From Prorocentrum cordatum (lineage: Eukaryota; Sar; Dinophyceae; Prorocentrales; Prorocentraceae): a stretch of DNA of 64,000 nt. The notes below the pieces were generated by a model. That model saw only the letters and a list, made by a program, of their open reading frames with translations. It was not told where the DNA came from and searched no databases. The translations under genes and the position numbers were made by a program. Each line of letters begins with the position of its first letter. Position 1 is the stretch's first letter. The stretch lies in assembly GCA_963575745.1 (NCBI GenBank), contig CAUYUJ010016704.1, positions 126,001-190,000 of the forward strand, given 5' to 3'. Shown one piece after another: positions 1 to 9,182 of the stretch.

Positions 1-1677
1 TGCCCGTGTCTTTGGTTCTTCGTCAAGTCCCCGGCCATGCTGGGAGCTGGTCTCTTTGCGGTTATAGAAAATGGTGCGCCAGATAATAACACAGTATCTT
101 GGTGTATGGTGTATTCGTTTCTCTGAAACAAATATCGATTTCCTGTCCACTTTACGCGAGAAGCTTCACACGCGATTTGTTAACAGAAACCGTTGTGCTG
201 CCCGAATAATTCCGCATACATCTCTTGAGGGATATTCGCCCTTTGTAACGAGAAGCCAGATTTCTAATCGAAGCCGTCGCGGATCGTCGGACCTCGTCGC
301 CGTGGCAGGGAGCGCGGCGACGAGGCAGCAATGTGTCTGAAATTGGAGGAGGGTGCAGAGAAGAGAGTGGTGCGTGCACGGCGCGGAGATGGTCGACATC
401 TGCACGAGCGCGCACGGCCAGCAATGAATGCGCAGCCCGTGTGGCCCTGTTTTGAAGGTGCTCTGCGCGACGGTGCGGACCGAGGCAGAAGTTCCCAAGT
501 GGGTTCCACATTCCTTGCAAGGGGGTGGGGCCTTCGACTGATTATTTTCATATACAGAGCGCATATTGCAGATAAAACACACAGCTGATACAGACTTTAG
601 GGCGATGGTAAGATAGCGAAATGCAATGATCAATTCGTATAGAGGAAATGGAGTGCAGAGTGCAGCTCGGCGCTACGCAGCGAGGGGAAACAATGTGCCC
701 AGCAATCGGTGCTACTCCGTGAGCGGTGGAGAACAGAGAGTGCACACAATGGGCATTACACAGTGTACAGTGTGTGCTAGGTCGTGGTTGCATGCAGTAG
801 TTTTGCATGGAGAGAACAGGTAGCCAGGAGTGCCACACTCAGAGCAGTGAGTAGAGAGTTCATCACATAGCGAAGAGAATCGATCGCCGATGGCCGAAAG
901 CCCAAAAGCCGAGGAGGGAATAGAGCGTAGAGGGTGGCAAGTAGAGAGTCCAGAGTAGAGGGTGAACAAGAGATGGTAGAGAGAGCGAGGCAGTGAGAAA
1001 ACAATTATTTGCAGTGGGGCAGTGGGTATAGAGTATAGGCGAGATGCTATACAGAAGGGAACCGTGGGCAGAATCCACACACATGTGCATTCATTACGGT
1101 GCAGAAGGTAGAGACCATCAAGTGAATTTTGGAGGGCGTGCACGTTGGAGTGAAGGATAGCAAATGGCTTGGGAGCATGGTATGTAAGAGGTGAGGTTGG
1201 AGCGGAGAAGTGACAGGGCGGAATGCGGACGTTAGAGGGCATTGGGGGTTGCAAAGGGCCAGGAGGGTAGGGAGGGCACGAAGGGAAGCGGGGGTAGAAC
1301 ACGCATGAGGCAGAAAGAGCAGATGACAGAAGGCATTCCTATGGGACAGAGAAGGTGTAGAAATCATATCTATAGCGCACAGAAAGCACAGGGGAGGAGA
1401 GAGAGAGTAAAAACATAAATAACTAGGGCAGCACGTGTATCGGAGAGCGTAGACACCATAGAGACGCGCGCGCGGATACAATGTTCCAGCCCCCTCCCCC
1501 TCTCTTTCGGTAGCGCGTTCCGCTTCCAGTGCCCCATGCTTCTGGAGGAGCCAACAGCCAAGGACGGCGCCCTGAGCGCGCGCCTGCGGGCTATCGAAGC
1601 GGTGTCAATCAGGAGACTGGGAGGGAGGGCGAAGAGCGCAACATGTAGAAGATGTGCCACCGGTTCCGGCGCATGTG
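1..1677. other. No gene recognised
   Basis: This stretch has short overlapping open frames on both strands, none with a recognisable domain. From about 620 to 1480 the plus strand is rich in AGAG/GGAG words, giving pyrimidine-rich frames on the minus strand. I see no repeat array, no dinoSL relic and no mobile-element ends. It is best treated as intergenic DNA. Confidence 0.5.
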
Positions 1678-1771
1678 TGTATCTATCTATCTATATATAT
1701 ATATATATATTATTATATATATATAATATATATATAATATATATACATACACATACGTACATGTATGTATG
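1678..1771. repeat. (TA)n / TATAAT microsatellite
   Basis: An ATCT run grades into (TA)n with two ATAAT interruptions, then into ACATACAT/ATGT. It is one of six or so (TA)n tracts in the window. Confidence 0.95.
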
Positions 1772-1799
1772 ACTGTAGGTGTGAAATATAAACAGATAC

Positions 1800-2235
1800 G
1801 CCCCCCCAGGGGTGCCACACCTCTTCGTGGCATCTGCGGAACGCTCCCAGTACCGCGCCGCCTGGCCTCCTGGGGAACCCACAAAACGCCCAGGGGCAGC
1901 CCAAGGCGACCCCGAGAAACCCCCAGAATGTAAAAGAACAGCCCAAGGCGCTCCCAAGCAACCCAAGATAGCCTTCGGGCGGCTCTCCAGGCTCCCAGGA
2001 GGCCTCCAAGAGACTTCAAGAGAGCTCCGATCCGAGAGGCCTCCCGAGAGCGCCCGGAGAACCTAAAATTATTATTTCTCATCTGGTCTGCCGAGGTCGT
2101 TGGCCTTCTCGCCACTTCATGCTTCCATCGCTCCAAGACGGCCGAAGAGGCCCCCAAGACCGCCCCCAAACCGCCCCAGAGGTCCCCAAGACGGCCCCAA
2201 GACGGGCCAAGCAGGCCAAACAAATGCCCCCCCCC
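1800..2235. repeat. Degenerate 11-12-bp array (CCAAGACGGCC type), block 1
   Basis: Imperfect, unphased words such as CCCAAGACGGCC, CCAAGAGGCC and CCCAGGAGGCC recur every 10-13 bp. The same word family, on either strand, appears at 8.2-8.5, 11.2-11.8, 14.6-14.85, 27.0-28.7, 51.6-52.2 and 52.6-52.8 kb. It yields stop-poor Pro/Arg/Gly-rich frames that should not be read as genes. Confidence 0.8.
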
Positions 2236-3905
2236 GGGGGTGCCTCCGAGGTTGAAGCCGCGGTGCCCCGAGGCGCGCCACACCGGCCGCGAGACGCGGT
2301 CAAAAGGGCACGCTCGAGCTGGAAGCCGTGGTGTCCAGAAGCGCCCCCCAGCGAGAAGTGGTCAGCCGGGGGCGTCCGAAGTGGAAGCCGTGGTGTCCTG
2401 AGGCGGCCTCTCCGGCCGCGAGACGCGGCCAAGGGGGGCCGTTCGGAGGGCGTCCGAGGTTGCAACCGTGGTGTCCTGTGGCGCCCCCCCGCCGCGAGAC
2501 GCGGTCAAGGGGGGGGGGGGTCCAGGCCCGAGGGGCGGCCGAGGTTGAAGTCGTGGTGTCCTGGGACGCTTCCCCCTCATCGTTGTCCTCGTACTCCTCT
2601 AACTTCCTCCTCCTCCTCCTCCTCCTCCTCCTCCTCCTCCTCCTCCTCCTCCTCCTCCCCCTTCTCCTCCTCCTCCTCCTCCTCCTCCTCCTTCTCCTCC
2701 TCCTCTCCTCCTCCTCCTCCTTTTCCTCCTCCTCCTCCTCCTCCTCCTCCTCCTCCTCCTCCTCCCCTCCTCCTCCTCCTCTCCTCCTCCTCCTCCTCTC
2801 CCTCCTCCTCCTCCTCCTCCTCCTCCTCCTCCTCCTCCTCCTCCTCCTCCTCCTCCTCCTCCTCCTCCCTTCCTCCTCCTCCTCCTCCTCCTCCTCCTCC
2901 TCCTCCTCCTCCTCCTCCTCTTCCTCCTCCTCCTCCTCATCCTTTTCCTCCTCCTCCTCCTTTTCCTCCTCCTCCCCCTCCCCTCCTCCTCCTCTCCTCC
3001 TCCTCCTCCTCCTCCTCCTCCTCCTCCTCCCTCCTCCTCCTCCTCCTCCTCCTCCTCCTCCCTCCTCCTCCTCCTCCTCTCCTCCTCCTCCTCCCCCTCC
3101 TCCTCCTCCTCCTCCTCCTCCTCCTCCTCCTCCTCCTCCTCCTCCTCCTCCCCCCCAGTCGCGAGACGCGGTAAAGAGAGGTTGCCCTGGGGGCGTCCGA
3201 GGCTGAAGCCGTGGTGGCCCGAGGCGCCCCCCCCGGCGTCGACGCGCGGTCGAGTGGGGGTGTTCGGGAGGCGTCCTTAAGGCTGAAGCCGTGGTGTCCC
3301 GAGGCACCCCCTGGGCCGTGATGCCCAGGTTCCATGAGGGGGCGTCCGACGTCGAGGCCGTGGTGTCCCGAGGGGCCCCCCTGGCCGCGAGACGCGGTCG
3401 AGGGGACGGTCCGGGGGGGACGTCCAAGGTGGAGGTCGCGGTGCTCTGAGGCGCGCCCCAGCCGCGAGACACGGTCAAAGGGGGTAGTCCAGGCTCAGGG
3501 GGGTCGTCCGAGGTTGAAGTCGTGGTGTCCCGATCGAGGCGCCCCCCCCCTGGCAGCGAGACGCAGTCAAAGGTGGGTGCCCGGGGGGCGTCCGAAGTTG
3601 AAGTCACGGCGTCCCGAGGCGACCCCCCGGCAGCGAGACGCGGTCAAGGGGAGGTGCCCGAGAGGAGTCCGAAATTGAAGTCGCGGTGTCCCGGGGCGCC
3701 CCCCCCCCCCAGCAGCGAGACGCGGTCAAGGGGAAATGCCCGAGGGGCATTCGAGGTTGAAGTTGTGGTGTTCCCAGGCGCCCCCCTGGCTTCGAGACGC
3801 AGTCAAGGTGGGAGGCCCGAGGGGCGCTCAAGGTTGAAGCCGTGGTGTCCCGAGGCTCCTGCGCGTCCGCGAGGTGCGGTCAAGGAGGGAGCGCCCAGGG
3901 AAGTG
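2236..3905 (+). repeat. 75-130-bp minisatellite, split by a CTC tract
   Basis: A GC-rich unit recurs with the anchors CGAGACGCGGTCAAGG and GGTTGAAGTCGTGGTGTCC. Anchor copies lie near 2290, 2420, 2494, 3162, 3237, 3387, 3461, 3556, 3631, 3713, 3791 and 3866, so the commonest period is 74-82 bp. A (CTC)n tract at 2605-3150 interrupts the array between otherwise adjoining units, so the microsatellite probably expanded inside one unit. Confidence 0.9.
2605..3150 (+). repeat. (CTC)n microsatellite, about 550 bp
   Basis: A nearly pure polypyrimidine tract of CTC/CCT triplets with occasional TTTTCCTCC interruptions, ending in eight C/A/G bases that include CAG. It produces long Ser/Leu/Pro or Glu/Gly/Arg open frames in all six frames. 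Homopurine-homopyrimidine mirror symmetry makes it a candidate for triplex (H-) DNA. Confidence 0.98.
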
Positions 3906-4189
3906 TGCCCTGTGGTGCCCTGTCCGCAGAAGAGCCTCCGGAGGACTCCTGTTAGGCGCCTAAGATTTTGTTGGTGCATCTCTGGAGCTCTCAACTTGTC
4001 GGCCGAAGGATTAACCAAGAGGCGCTTGCGATTCCGCTGGCCCCCAAGAAGAGGGAGGAGCGCGTGGAAGTTGTCTGGTGGTTTCTATGGCTGCTTTGCA
4101 TTATTTCATGTGCGATTGTAGGTGTGCGTGTGTGGGTGTGCTGTGTTGTTTGTGTGATGTTGTGTTTCGTCTCTGTGATGCATGTGCTG

Positions 4190-4191
<2 letters not shown>
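3906..4191 (+). other. Upstream flank of the SL-tagged retrogene
   Basis: This is non-repetitive DNA between the minisatellite and the CT/TA tracts. There is no clear ORF with an ATG. From about 4110 it becomes rich in TGTG. If the retrogene downstream is expressed, its promoter would have to lie here or further upstream; no core motif can be named with confidence. Confidence 0.4.
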
Positions 4192-4226
<35 letters not shown>

Positions 4227-4256
4227 CTCTTTATTGTTGTTTTTTGATACCTCTTA

Positions 4257-4290
<34 letters not shown>
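4192..4290 (+). promoter_or_regulatory. (CT)n polypyrimidine tract plus (TA)n before the dinoSL relic
   Basis: A (CT)n run (4192-4222) is followed by a T-rich stretch (GTTGTTTTTTGATACC) and then (TA)n at 4259-4290, which touches the SL relic. A polypyrimidine tract directly upstream of the relic's internal GTAG could serve as a trans-splice acceptor context. The repeats are seen directly; the regulatory role is inference. Confidence 0.45.
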
Positions 4291-4291
<1 letters not shown>

Positions 4292-4312
4292 CCGTAGCCA
4301 TTTTGGCTCAAG
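4291..4312 (+). other. Full-length dinoflagellate spliced-leader (dinoSL) relic
   Basis: All 22 positions match the known dinoSL consensus (D, then CCGTAGCCATTTTGG, then CTCAAG; here D is A). In dinoflagellates this leader is added to mRNAs by trans-splicing, so a genomic copy ahead of an ORF marks a processed mRNA that was reverse-transcribed and re-inserted. It lies 44 nt upstream of the first in-frame ATG at 4357 and is joined without a gap to the (TA)n tract on its 5' side. Confidence 0.95.
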
Positions 4313-4356
4313 CCAGGCTTGCCAAAGTGTGCCGCGCAATTCATGTGGTGCTCATC

Positions 4357-5859
4357 ATGTCTGCTTGCATCTTGTCCTGGCCCGCGGCTCTGCTGACTGC
4401 TATTGCGCTCGTGGCGCGATGTCTGGTGGTCGCCTCTCAGATCGTGGTTCATCAACTTCTCGTCGTCTTCTCGGGGAGGGAGTTCGCGTCCACTGCACAT
4501 GCCATCGCCTCCCTCCGTAGGGGGCACGCTGCTGGGTTTGTGGATGTCCTGCTCTACCTGAATGCGCTGGCCAACAGGGCGAAGCACGCGCGCTTCCTGC
4601 TCCTTTTCGACTTCTGCGCGCGGAGGCGCCCAGAACGCGGAAGGCGGCACTTCAATGGTCGGTCTCTCTCGACCTTGAATGTTGTCCCCGAGGATTTCAT
4701 TTTCTACGATGTTGTGGAACCGGTTGCAATTCGTCTTGCTGAGCTTCTTCCTGTTCGGCCATCGCGGCAGGCTGCTTCGAAGTCTTCTGGTCGATCGCCG
4801 GTTGTTATTCGATTGGCAGATCTAATTGAGTGCAGAGTCGCTGCTCCAGGCATGGACAAAGCTGCTCCTGAATTATTTCCTAATGTTGGTTCTGCATCTT
4901 TGGTTGGTAAAGCTACGAATTCTGGCACGGATTGCACACATGAATTGAATTTGTTAGTTGACGCTCAAAATGCCACTATTGCAATGCTGGTGCACCAATT
5001 GGAGATTCTAAGCGTGGGGACAGCCCCAGTCGTGGACCTCGCCGCTCAAATCCAGAGCAATACGCAGGATGTTCGGACCTTGCGTTTGTCGCTCGGTGCG
5101 GCGGTGGAGGCTTCCCTGGACAAGCGCCTGCCTTCCAAGGTGATAGCTCAGGTGGACAACAGGCTCAAGGACACGCTCGAGCAGGTCACGCTTGACGTCC
5201 AGGCTTCTCTGGACAAGTCTTTTTCGGCCCTGTCGGCTGCTGTGAAGGCCCCCCTGGGTGATGAAGGGAAGCAACTTCGCACCGAGCTGGAGGAGAGGCT
5301 TGCGGCAGTGAAGCTAGACATGACCAGGGATATGGCCGCACTGGGGGAGTCGACCTTGCCGAGTGGATCCGCCCTCCTTGTCGATTCGCTGGCCGTGAGG
5401 CCGTCAGAGGAGCCTTCGATCGTCGAGTATAAGAAGATGGTTGAGGCAGATGGCAGGAACACGACCGAGGAGACCATGAGCTGCCACGATGGATGGACAG
5501 ATTCGCAGGGTTCCCAGCTCGTGTCTGGCGGCTCGGTCGTCACGTGCCACCTCACTGCCGAGGCCCTGAATAATAAGAATGGCTCGATCGTCAGCTTCGC
5601 GGGCGACCGCGTGCGCGTGCGGCTCGGTGCGGACCCTGTGTGCAAGCGCATCAAGCCTGCCAACCTGCTGGTGATCGCGGACGCACCTGCCCAGAAGGTG
5701 CGCCACCAGAAGGAGGTCGTCTGGGCGACGTCGGAGCAGATCGACGCCATGCTCCAGCGGGATGGTCTTACGCCGACTGGACTTCCGACCACAGCGGGTT
5801 CGGCCCGCCTATCTACTACTTCTTCTGTGGGCCCCCGTGCGGCCTCTCTCGAAAGCTAA
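4357..5859 (+). CDS. SL-tagged retrogene: coiled-coil protein with C-terminal SH3-like domain
   Basis: A single uninterrupted frame of 500 codons. I chose the ATG at 4357 because it is the first in-frame ATG after the dinoSL relic; an out-of-frame ATG precedes it at 4343. Residues about 4-36 are strongly hydrophobic (ILSWPAALLTAIALVA...) and look like a membrane anchor or signal anchor. Residues about 200-345 are rich in heptad-like Leu/Val and charged residues (for example LRTELEERLAAVKLD) and probably form a coiled coil. Residues about 394-440 contain LTAEALNNKNGSIVSF, then RVRVRL and KPANLLV, the layout of the short NG-x-x-G-x-V ... R-V-L ... KP-x-NL beta-barrel module common in dinoflagellate proteins. 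The rest is low-complexity and unrecognised. The lack of introns fits retroposition. Only about 27 nt separate the stop from the next (TA)n tract, and no poly(A) remains. The function is unknown. The frame is intact over 1.5 kb, so the copy is young or maintained. Confidence 0.7.
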   Translation: MSACILSWPAALLTAIALVARCLVVASQIVVHQLLVVFSGREFASTAHAIASLRRGHAAGFVDVLLYLNALANRAKHARFLLLFDFCARRRPERGRRHFNGRSLSTLNVVPEDFIFYDVVEPVAIRLAELLPVRPSRQAASKSSGRSPVVIRLADLIECRVAAPGMDKAAPELFPNVGSASLVGKATNSGTDCTHELNLLVDAQNATIAMLVHQLEILSVGTAPVVDLAAQIQSNTQDVRTLRLSLGAAVEASLDKRLPSKVIAQVDNRLKDTLEQVTLDVQASLDKSFSALSAAVKAPLGDEGKQLRTELEERLAAVKLDMTRDMAALGESTLPSGSALLVDSLAVRPSEEPSIVEYKKMVEADGRNTTEETMSCHDGWTDSQGSQLVSGGSVVTCHLTAEALNNKNGSIVSFAGDRVRVRLGADPVCKRIKPANLLVIADAPAQKVRHQKEVVWATSEQIDAMLQRDGLTPTGLPTTAGSARLSTTSSVGPRAASLES

Positions 5860-5883
5860 GTTGAACTGACTCATTGTGTAAGA

Positions 5884-5886
<3 letters not shown>

Positions 5887-5936
<50 letters not shown>
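5887..5936. repeat. (TA)n microsatellite, 3' side of the retrogene
   Basis: A pure (AT)25 tract. Together with the (TA)n tract at 4259-4290 it brackets the retrogene, as if the cDNA had inserted into a pre-existing TA array. Confidence 0.97.
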
Positions 5937-5938
<2 letters not shown>

Positions 5939-6039
5939 AGTGGGGGGGCTGAACCGAACGGTCAGTCACTGTCCCTGGGTGCGTGGCTGAAGTGGAATTC
6001 CTCGATGCGGATTATTGTTGTTTGTTGTTGTCGTCGTCC

Positions 6040-6530
6040 CACCCGCGACCCCCCCGCGACCCCCCGCGACCCACCCCGCGACCCACCCGCGACCCACCCC
6101 GCGACCCACCCCGCGACCCGCGACCCGCGACCCACCCGCGACCCACCCGCGACCCGCCCGCGACCCGCGCGCGACCCACCCGACCCCCCCCGGCGACCCA
6201 CCCCGCGACCCACCCGCGACCCACCCGCGACCCACCCGCGATCCACCCCGCGACCCACCCGCGACCCACCCGCGACCCACCCGCGACCACCGCGACCCAC
6301 CCGCGACCCACCCGCGACCCACCCCGCGACCTCCCCAAAATTTTCGGCGCGTGCGGCGGGTTTCTTTTGCATTCGCTCCAGGTGGAGAGCCTGCGACCCA
6401 CCCGCGACCCAAACCGCGTTCAGTGTACAGATCAAAATGTTCGGCGCCTGCGGCGGGCTGTTTTCGAATTCCCCCCAGGTGGAGGTGGAGAGCCCGCGAC
6501 CCACCCGCGACCCAAACTACGTTCACTGAA
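6040..6530. repeat. 10-11-bp minisatellite (CGCGACCCAC)n with a downstream duplication
   Basis: About 29 copies of a 10-11-bp unit (GCGACCCACCC) run to about 6334. Two diverged copies of an 85-90-bp segment follow (about 6342-6424 and 6440-6529), each holding TTCGGCGC.TGCGGCGGG, a CCAGGTGGAG motif and GCGACCCACCC units. The repeated Val-Ala-Gly-Gly-Ser-Arg frames on the minus strand are repeat artefacts. Confidence 0.92.
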
Positions 6531-6536
6531 CAAGCC

Positions 6537-6678
6537 AAGGAGGAGGAGTAGGAGGAGGAGGAGGAGGAGGAGGAGGAGGGCGCCATCGACAGGGAAAGTG
6601 AGGGCCACGAGGTCCGCCGGTTCGACGCCCGCGTCGCCCGCGCCCGCCCCCTCTCTCTTATCCGCATTTGCGGGGTGC

Positions 6679-6719
<41 letters not shown>
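6537..6719. repeat. (GGA)n and (TA)n microsatellites
   Basis: (GGA)n lies at 6537-6579 and (TA)n at 6683-6719, with about 100 bp of unremarkable GC-rich DNA between them. Confidence 0.92.
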
Positions 6720-6722
<3 letters not shown>

Positions 6723-6789
6723 GTGAGTGTGTTTAGGGCGCAGGCGTCGTTTTCAAGCTTTTCCTCTGGCAACGCTGATCGACGCCCCC

Positions 6790-7150
6790 CTCCGAGGCTC
6801 TCAGAGTCCCACAAAAGGTCTCATGGGCCCCCTCAGTGGCTCTCGGAAGCCATCGAAGGCTCTCCGAAGGTTTCGGTGGCCTTCAGAGGTTTTCAGATAG
6901 CTCGCACAAGCTCTCATGGGCCTTCAGAAGCTCTCAGAAGATCACAGAAGCTCACAGAGGCTTTCAGGGTATCTCAGAAGGTCTCAGGAGCTGTCAGCAG
7001 CTCTCCGAGGCTCTCAGAGTCTAGCAGAAGCTCTCAGGCTCTCAGAGGCTCTCAGAAGCCCTCACAAGCTTTCAGAAGGTTTCAGATGCCTTCAGAAGTT
7101 TTCAGAAGCCTCAAAGGCGTTCAGAAGCTTCCAGAGATTCTCAGGAGCAG
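6790..7150. repeat. Degenerate CTCTCAGAAG array
   Basis: Words such as CTCTCAGAAGC, TTTCAGAAGG and CTCTCAGAGG recur every 10-12 bp in imperfect tandem order. A small CAGGCGTCGTTTTC motif appears just before the array (about 6740) and at its end (about 7147), so the array may be bounded by a duplicated sequence. Confidence 0.82.
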
Positions 7151-7221
7151 GCGTCGTTTCCAGATTTTTTCTCAAGGGGCGGGCGGCCAGTAAGATCGAC
7201 AAGCGAGGCAAAGCGAGGCCT

Positions 7222-8101
7222 CTAGTGAAGGCATGCGGCTGGCCGCTTCCGAGGCGGGGCCCTCGCCCGTTTAGGCGGGGCCACCGCCGTCGGCTTCCGC
7301 TTCAAAGTGAAGACAGTGCGCTTGCGAGGCCTCTTGGCCTGCGCCTTGCCCTGCGGCGCGCGCCCCTTGATTCCCTGTCGCGTTGTCTCTTTCGCTGCTT
7401 CAGCTGGGAATGCAAGCGGGCGCCTAGTGAATTCCGCCCATTCTTCGTCCGAGATCGCCATCGTCGCCACTTTGTGGAACAGCAGGTCGACTTAGCGCAT
7501 CTGTCTGAGAGCAGGCGAATATAGAGCAGTATTGTGCGTTAACAGACAGGCGAGGAAATTCACCTGGAGCTGCGCGCGGATGGTCTGTACAAACACGTCT
7601 GGTTGATTTCTGAACCAACGGTTGATGCAGCTGTGAAATGCCTCGTTGGGCGACGTGCCCGAGCCCAGGAGTCGCAGCTTCCCCGCAGCAAACGAATGGC
7701 GAAACCGCTGGCTTTTCATGTAATATTCGAGGCGGTCGGGGGCAGCAGCGCACCACACCACGCGCTTAAGGGTCTTGCCCGCCACGCGCGTGCAGCGCTG
7801 AACTTCGTCCGAGAAATAACACGTCAGCGCAGCCAAGGCCTGGATGAACTCAAATCTGCTCCCCCACGGCTTCTCCCCGTCGAGCGCCCCCAAGATCTTC
7901 GAGGCCCTCGCGCAGGTTCTCTAGGCTCTCGGTTTCGAAGGTGAAAGAACCAGAATCCTCGCCCGAATCACCAGGACCTGCACGCGCAGCCCGCGGAGGA
8001 GACATTGACCTAGACCTCTGGGACGCACGTTGTGAAACCGACACAACGTCAATGAACGTGCTGCTCACGGAAATCACGCGTGCTCGACCGATGGTTAGCA
8101 C
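7222..8101 (-). pseudogene. Transposase-like gene remnant with a frameshift and an in-frame stop
   Basis: Reading on the minus strand, one frame runs from 8101 to about 7880 and includes ARGSRSMSPP-like Ser/Arg-rich and GEDSGSFTFETESLENL segments. A shift into a second frame follows, and that frame runs from about 7893 to 7222 with a single TAA at 7492-7494. The second frame contains ALTCYFSDEVQ, then RLLGSGTSPNEAFHSCINRW (S-x-NEA-x-H ... IN-x-WFR), then HNTALYSP..RQM, and after the stop ISDEEWAEFTRRPL and a Lys/Arg-rich tail ending at 7222. The NEA-x-H/IN-x-WF block recalls a widespread transposase-like dinoflagellate family; I recall it only from general knowledge and cannot name the superfamily. 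Start and exon boundaries are uncertain, and the 8101/7893 shift could be an unrecognised intron. Confidence 0.45.
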
Positions 8102-8189
8102 TGAATGTGAATAATGCAGTTGCGAGCCTCAGCGTTCACTGATTTGAGCCTAACAACTACGAAATCTCATATGTTCGTTGTCCCATGTC

Positions 8190-8490
8190 TGGGCCCCATT
8201 CTGGATGCCTTGCTGGACGCACTCCTGGATGCTCTCCTGAGCTCTCTCCAGGCCTCTTGCAGCTCCCTCCACGGGTCCTTGGTCCGTCCATTGCTGGTTG
8301 GCATTCTGCCCCGTTAACCCGAAGACGCCCTAGGATGGTTCCACGACGGTCTAAGCGGCTTCCAAGAGGCGGCCCAAAGATGGCCCCAAGACGGCCCAGG
8401 TGGACCCCAAGACGGCGCCTAAGATGGAGCCAAGGCCGCGCCCCAAGACGCCGCAAGTGGCTTCCAAGAGGCTGCCCAGTACGGCCCATG
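8190..8490. repeat. Degenerate 11-12-bp array, block 2
   Basis: It begins with GGATGC/CCTGGATGC words (8190-8260) and passes into CCCAAGACGGCCC and TTCCAAGAGGC words (8330-8490). Confidence 0.75.
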
Positions 8491-8495
8491 GACGG

Positions 8496-9065
8496 GAAAA
8501 AACATTGTTTTGCATACTTCTCAAAACTACTCAAACACAATATGCAAAGCACCACTTGCGAGATAAGGCTGTGCATTCTTCTAGCGGGGTTGCGTTCCTA
8601 TCCCTTGAATTTGCTTGTTTTGAATGAAAACTACAAATACACCAAAAACATATTGAAAATATAATTGTTTATATTCGTCAAAATACCACACAAACTATAT
8701 GAAACACAGAACTTGCGAGATAAGGCTGTGCATTTTTCAAGCGGGGTTGCGTTCCTATCCATTGAATTTGCTTGTTTCGAATGAAAACTACAAATGCACA
8801 AAAAAGTATTAAAAACATAATTTTTCATATTCATCAAAATACCACACAAACTATATGAAACACAACTTGCGAGATAAGGCTGTGCATTCTTCAAGCGGGG
8901 TTGCATTCCTTTCCCTTGAATTTGCTTGTTGAATGAAAACTGCAAATACACCAAAAAAGTATTGAAAACATAATTTTTCATATTTGCGTAAACACCGCAA
9001 AGACTGCATGAAACGCATAACTTGCGAGATAAGGGCGTGCGTTCTTCAAGCGGGGTTGCGTTTCT
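8496..9065. repeat. Tandem satellite, about 155-bp unit, four copies
   Basis: The anchor CTTGCGAGATAAGG occurs at 8555, 8712, 8866 and 9021, giving spacings of 157, 154 and 155 bp. Each unit continues with GCGGGGTTGCGTT, then CCCTTGAATTTGCTTG and an AT-rich part with AAAACTACAAATACACC. The first unit is truncated on the left. The units are clearly more AT-rich than their surroundings. Confidence 0.95.
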
Positions 9066-9182
9066 TCTCGTGGTCCCCTGGTGGCTCCTTTCGTCGCTCC
9101 TTCCTCTGAGGGCATCCGAAAATGGGATGCCCCTTTTTTCAGCGAGTCTGACGACCCGCGCCCGCTTGGCTCTCATCGCCGC

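Noticed and set aside
2119-3607. Long frames of Ser, Leu, Pro, Glu, Gly or Arg homopolymers
   Set aside because: They translate a (CTC)n/(GGA)n microsatellite. The same applies to frames over the other GGA/CTC, CA, ACAT and GCATA arrays.
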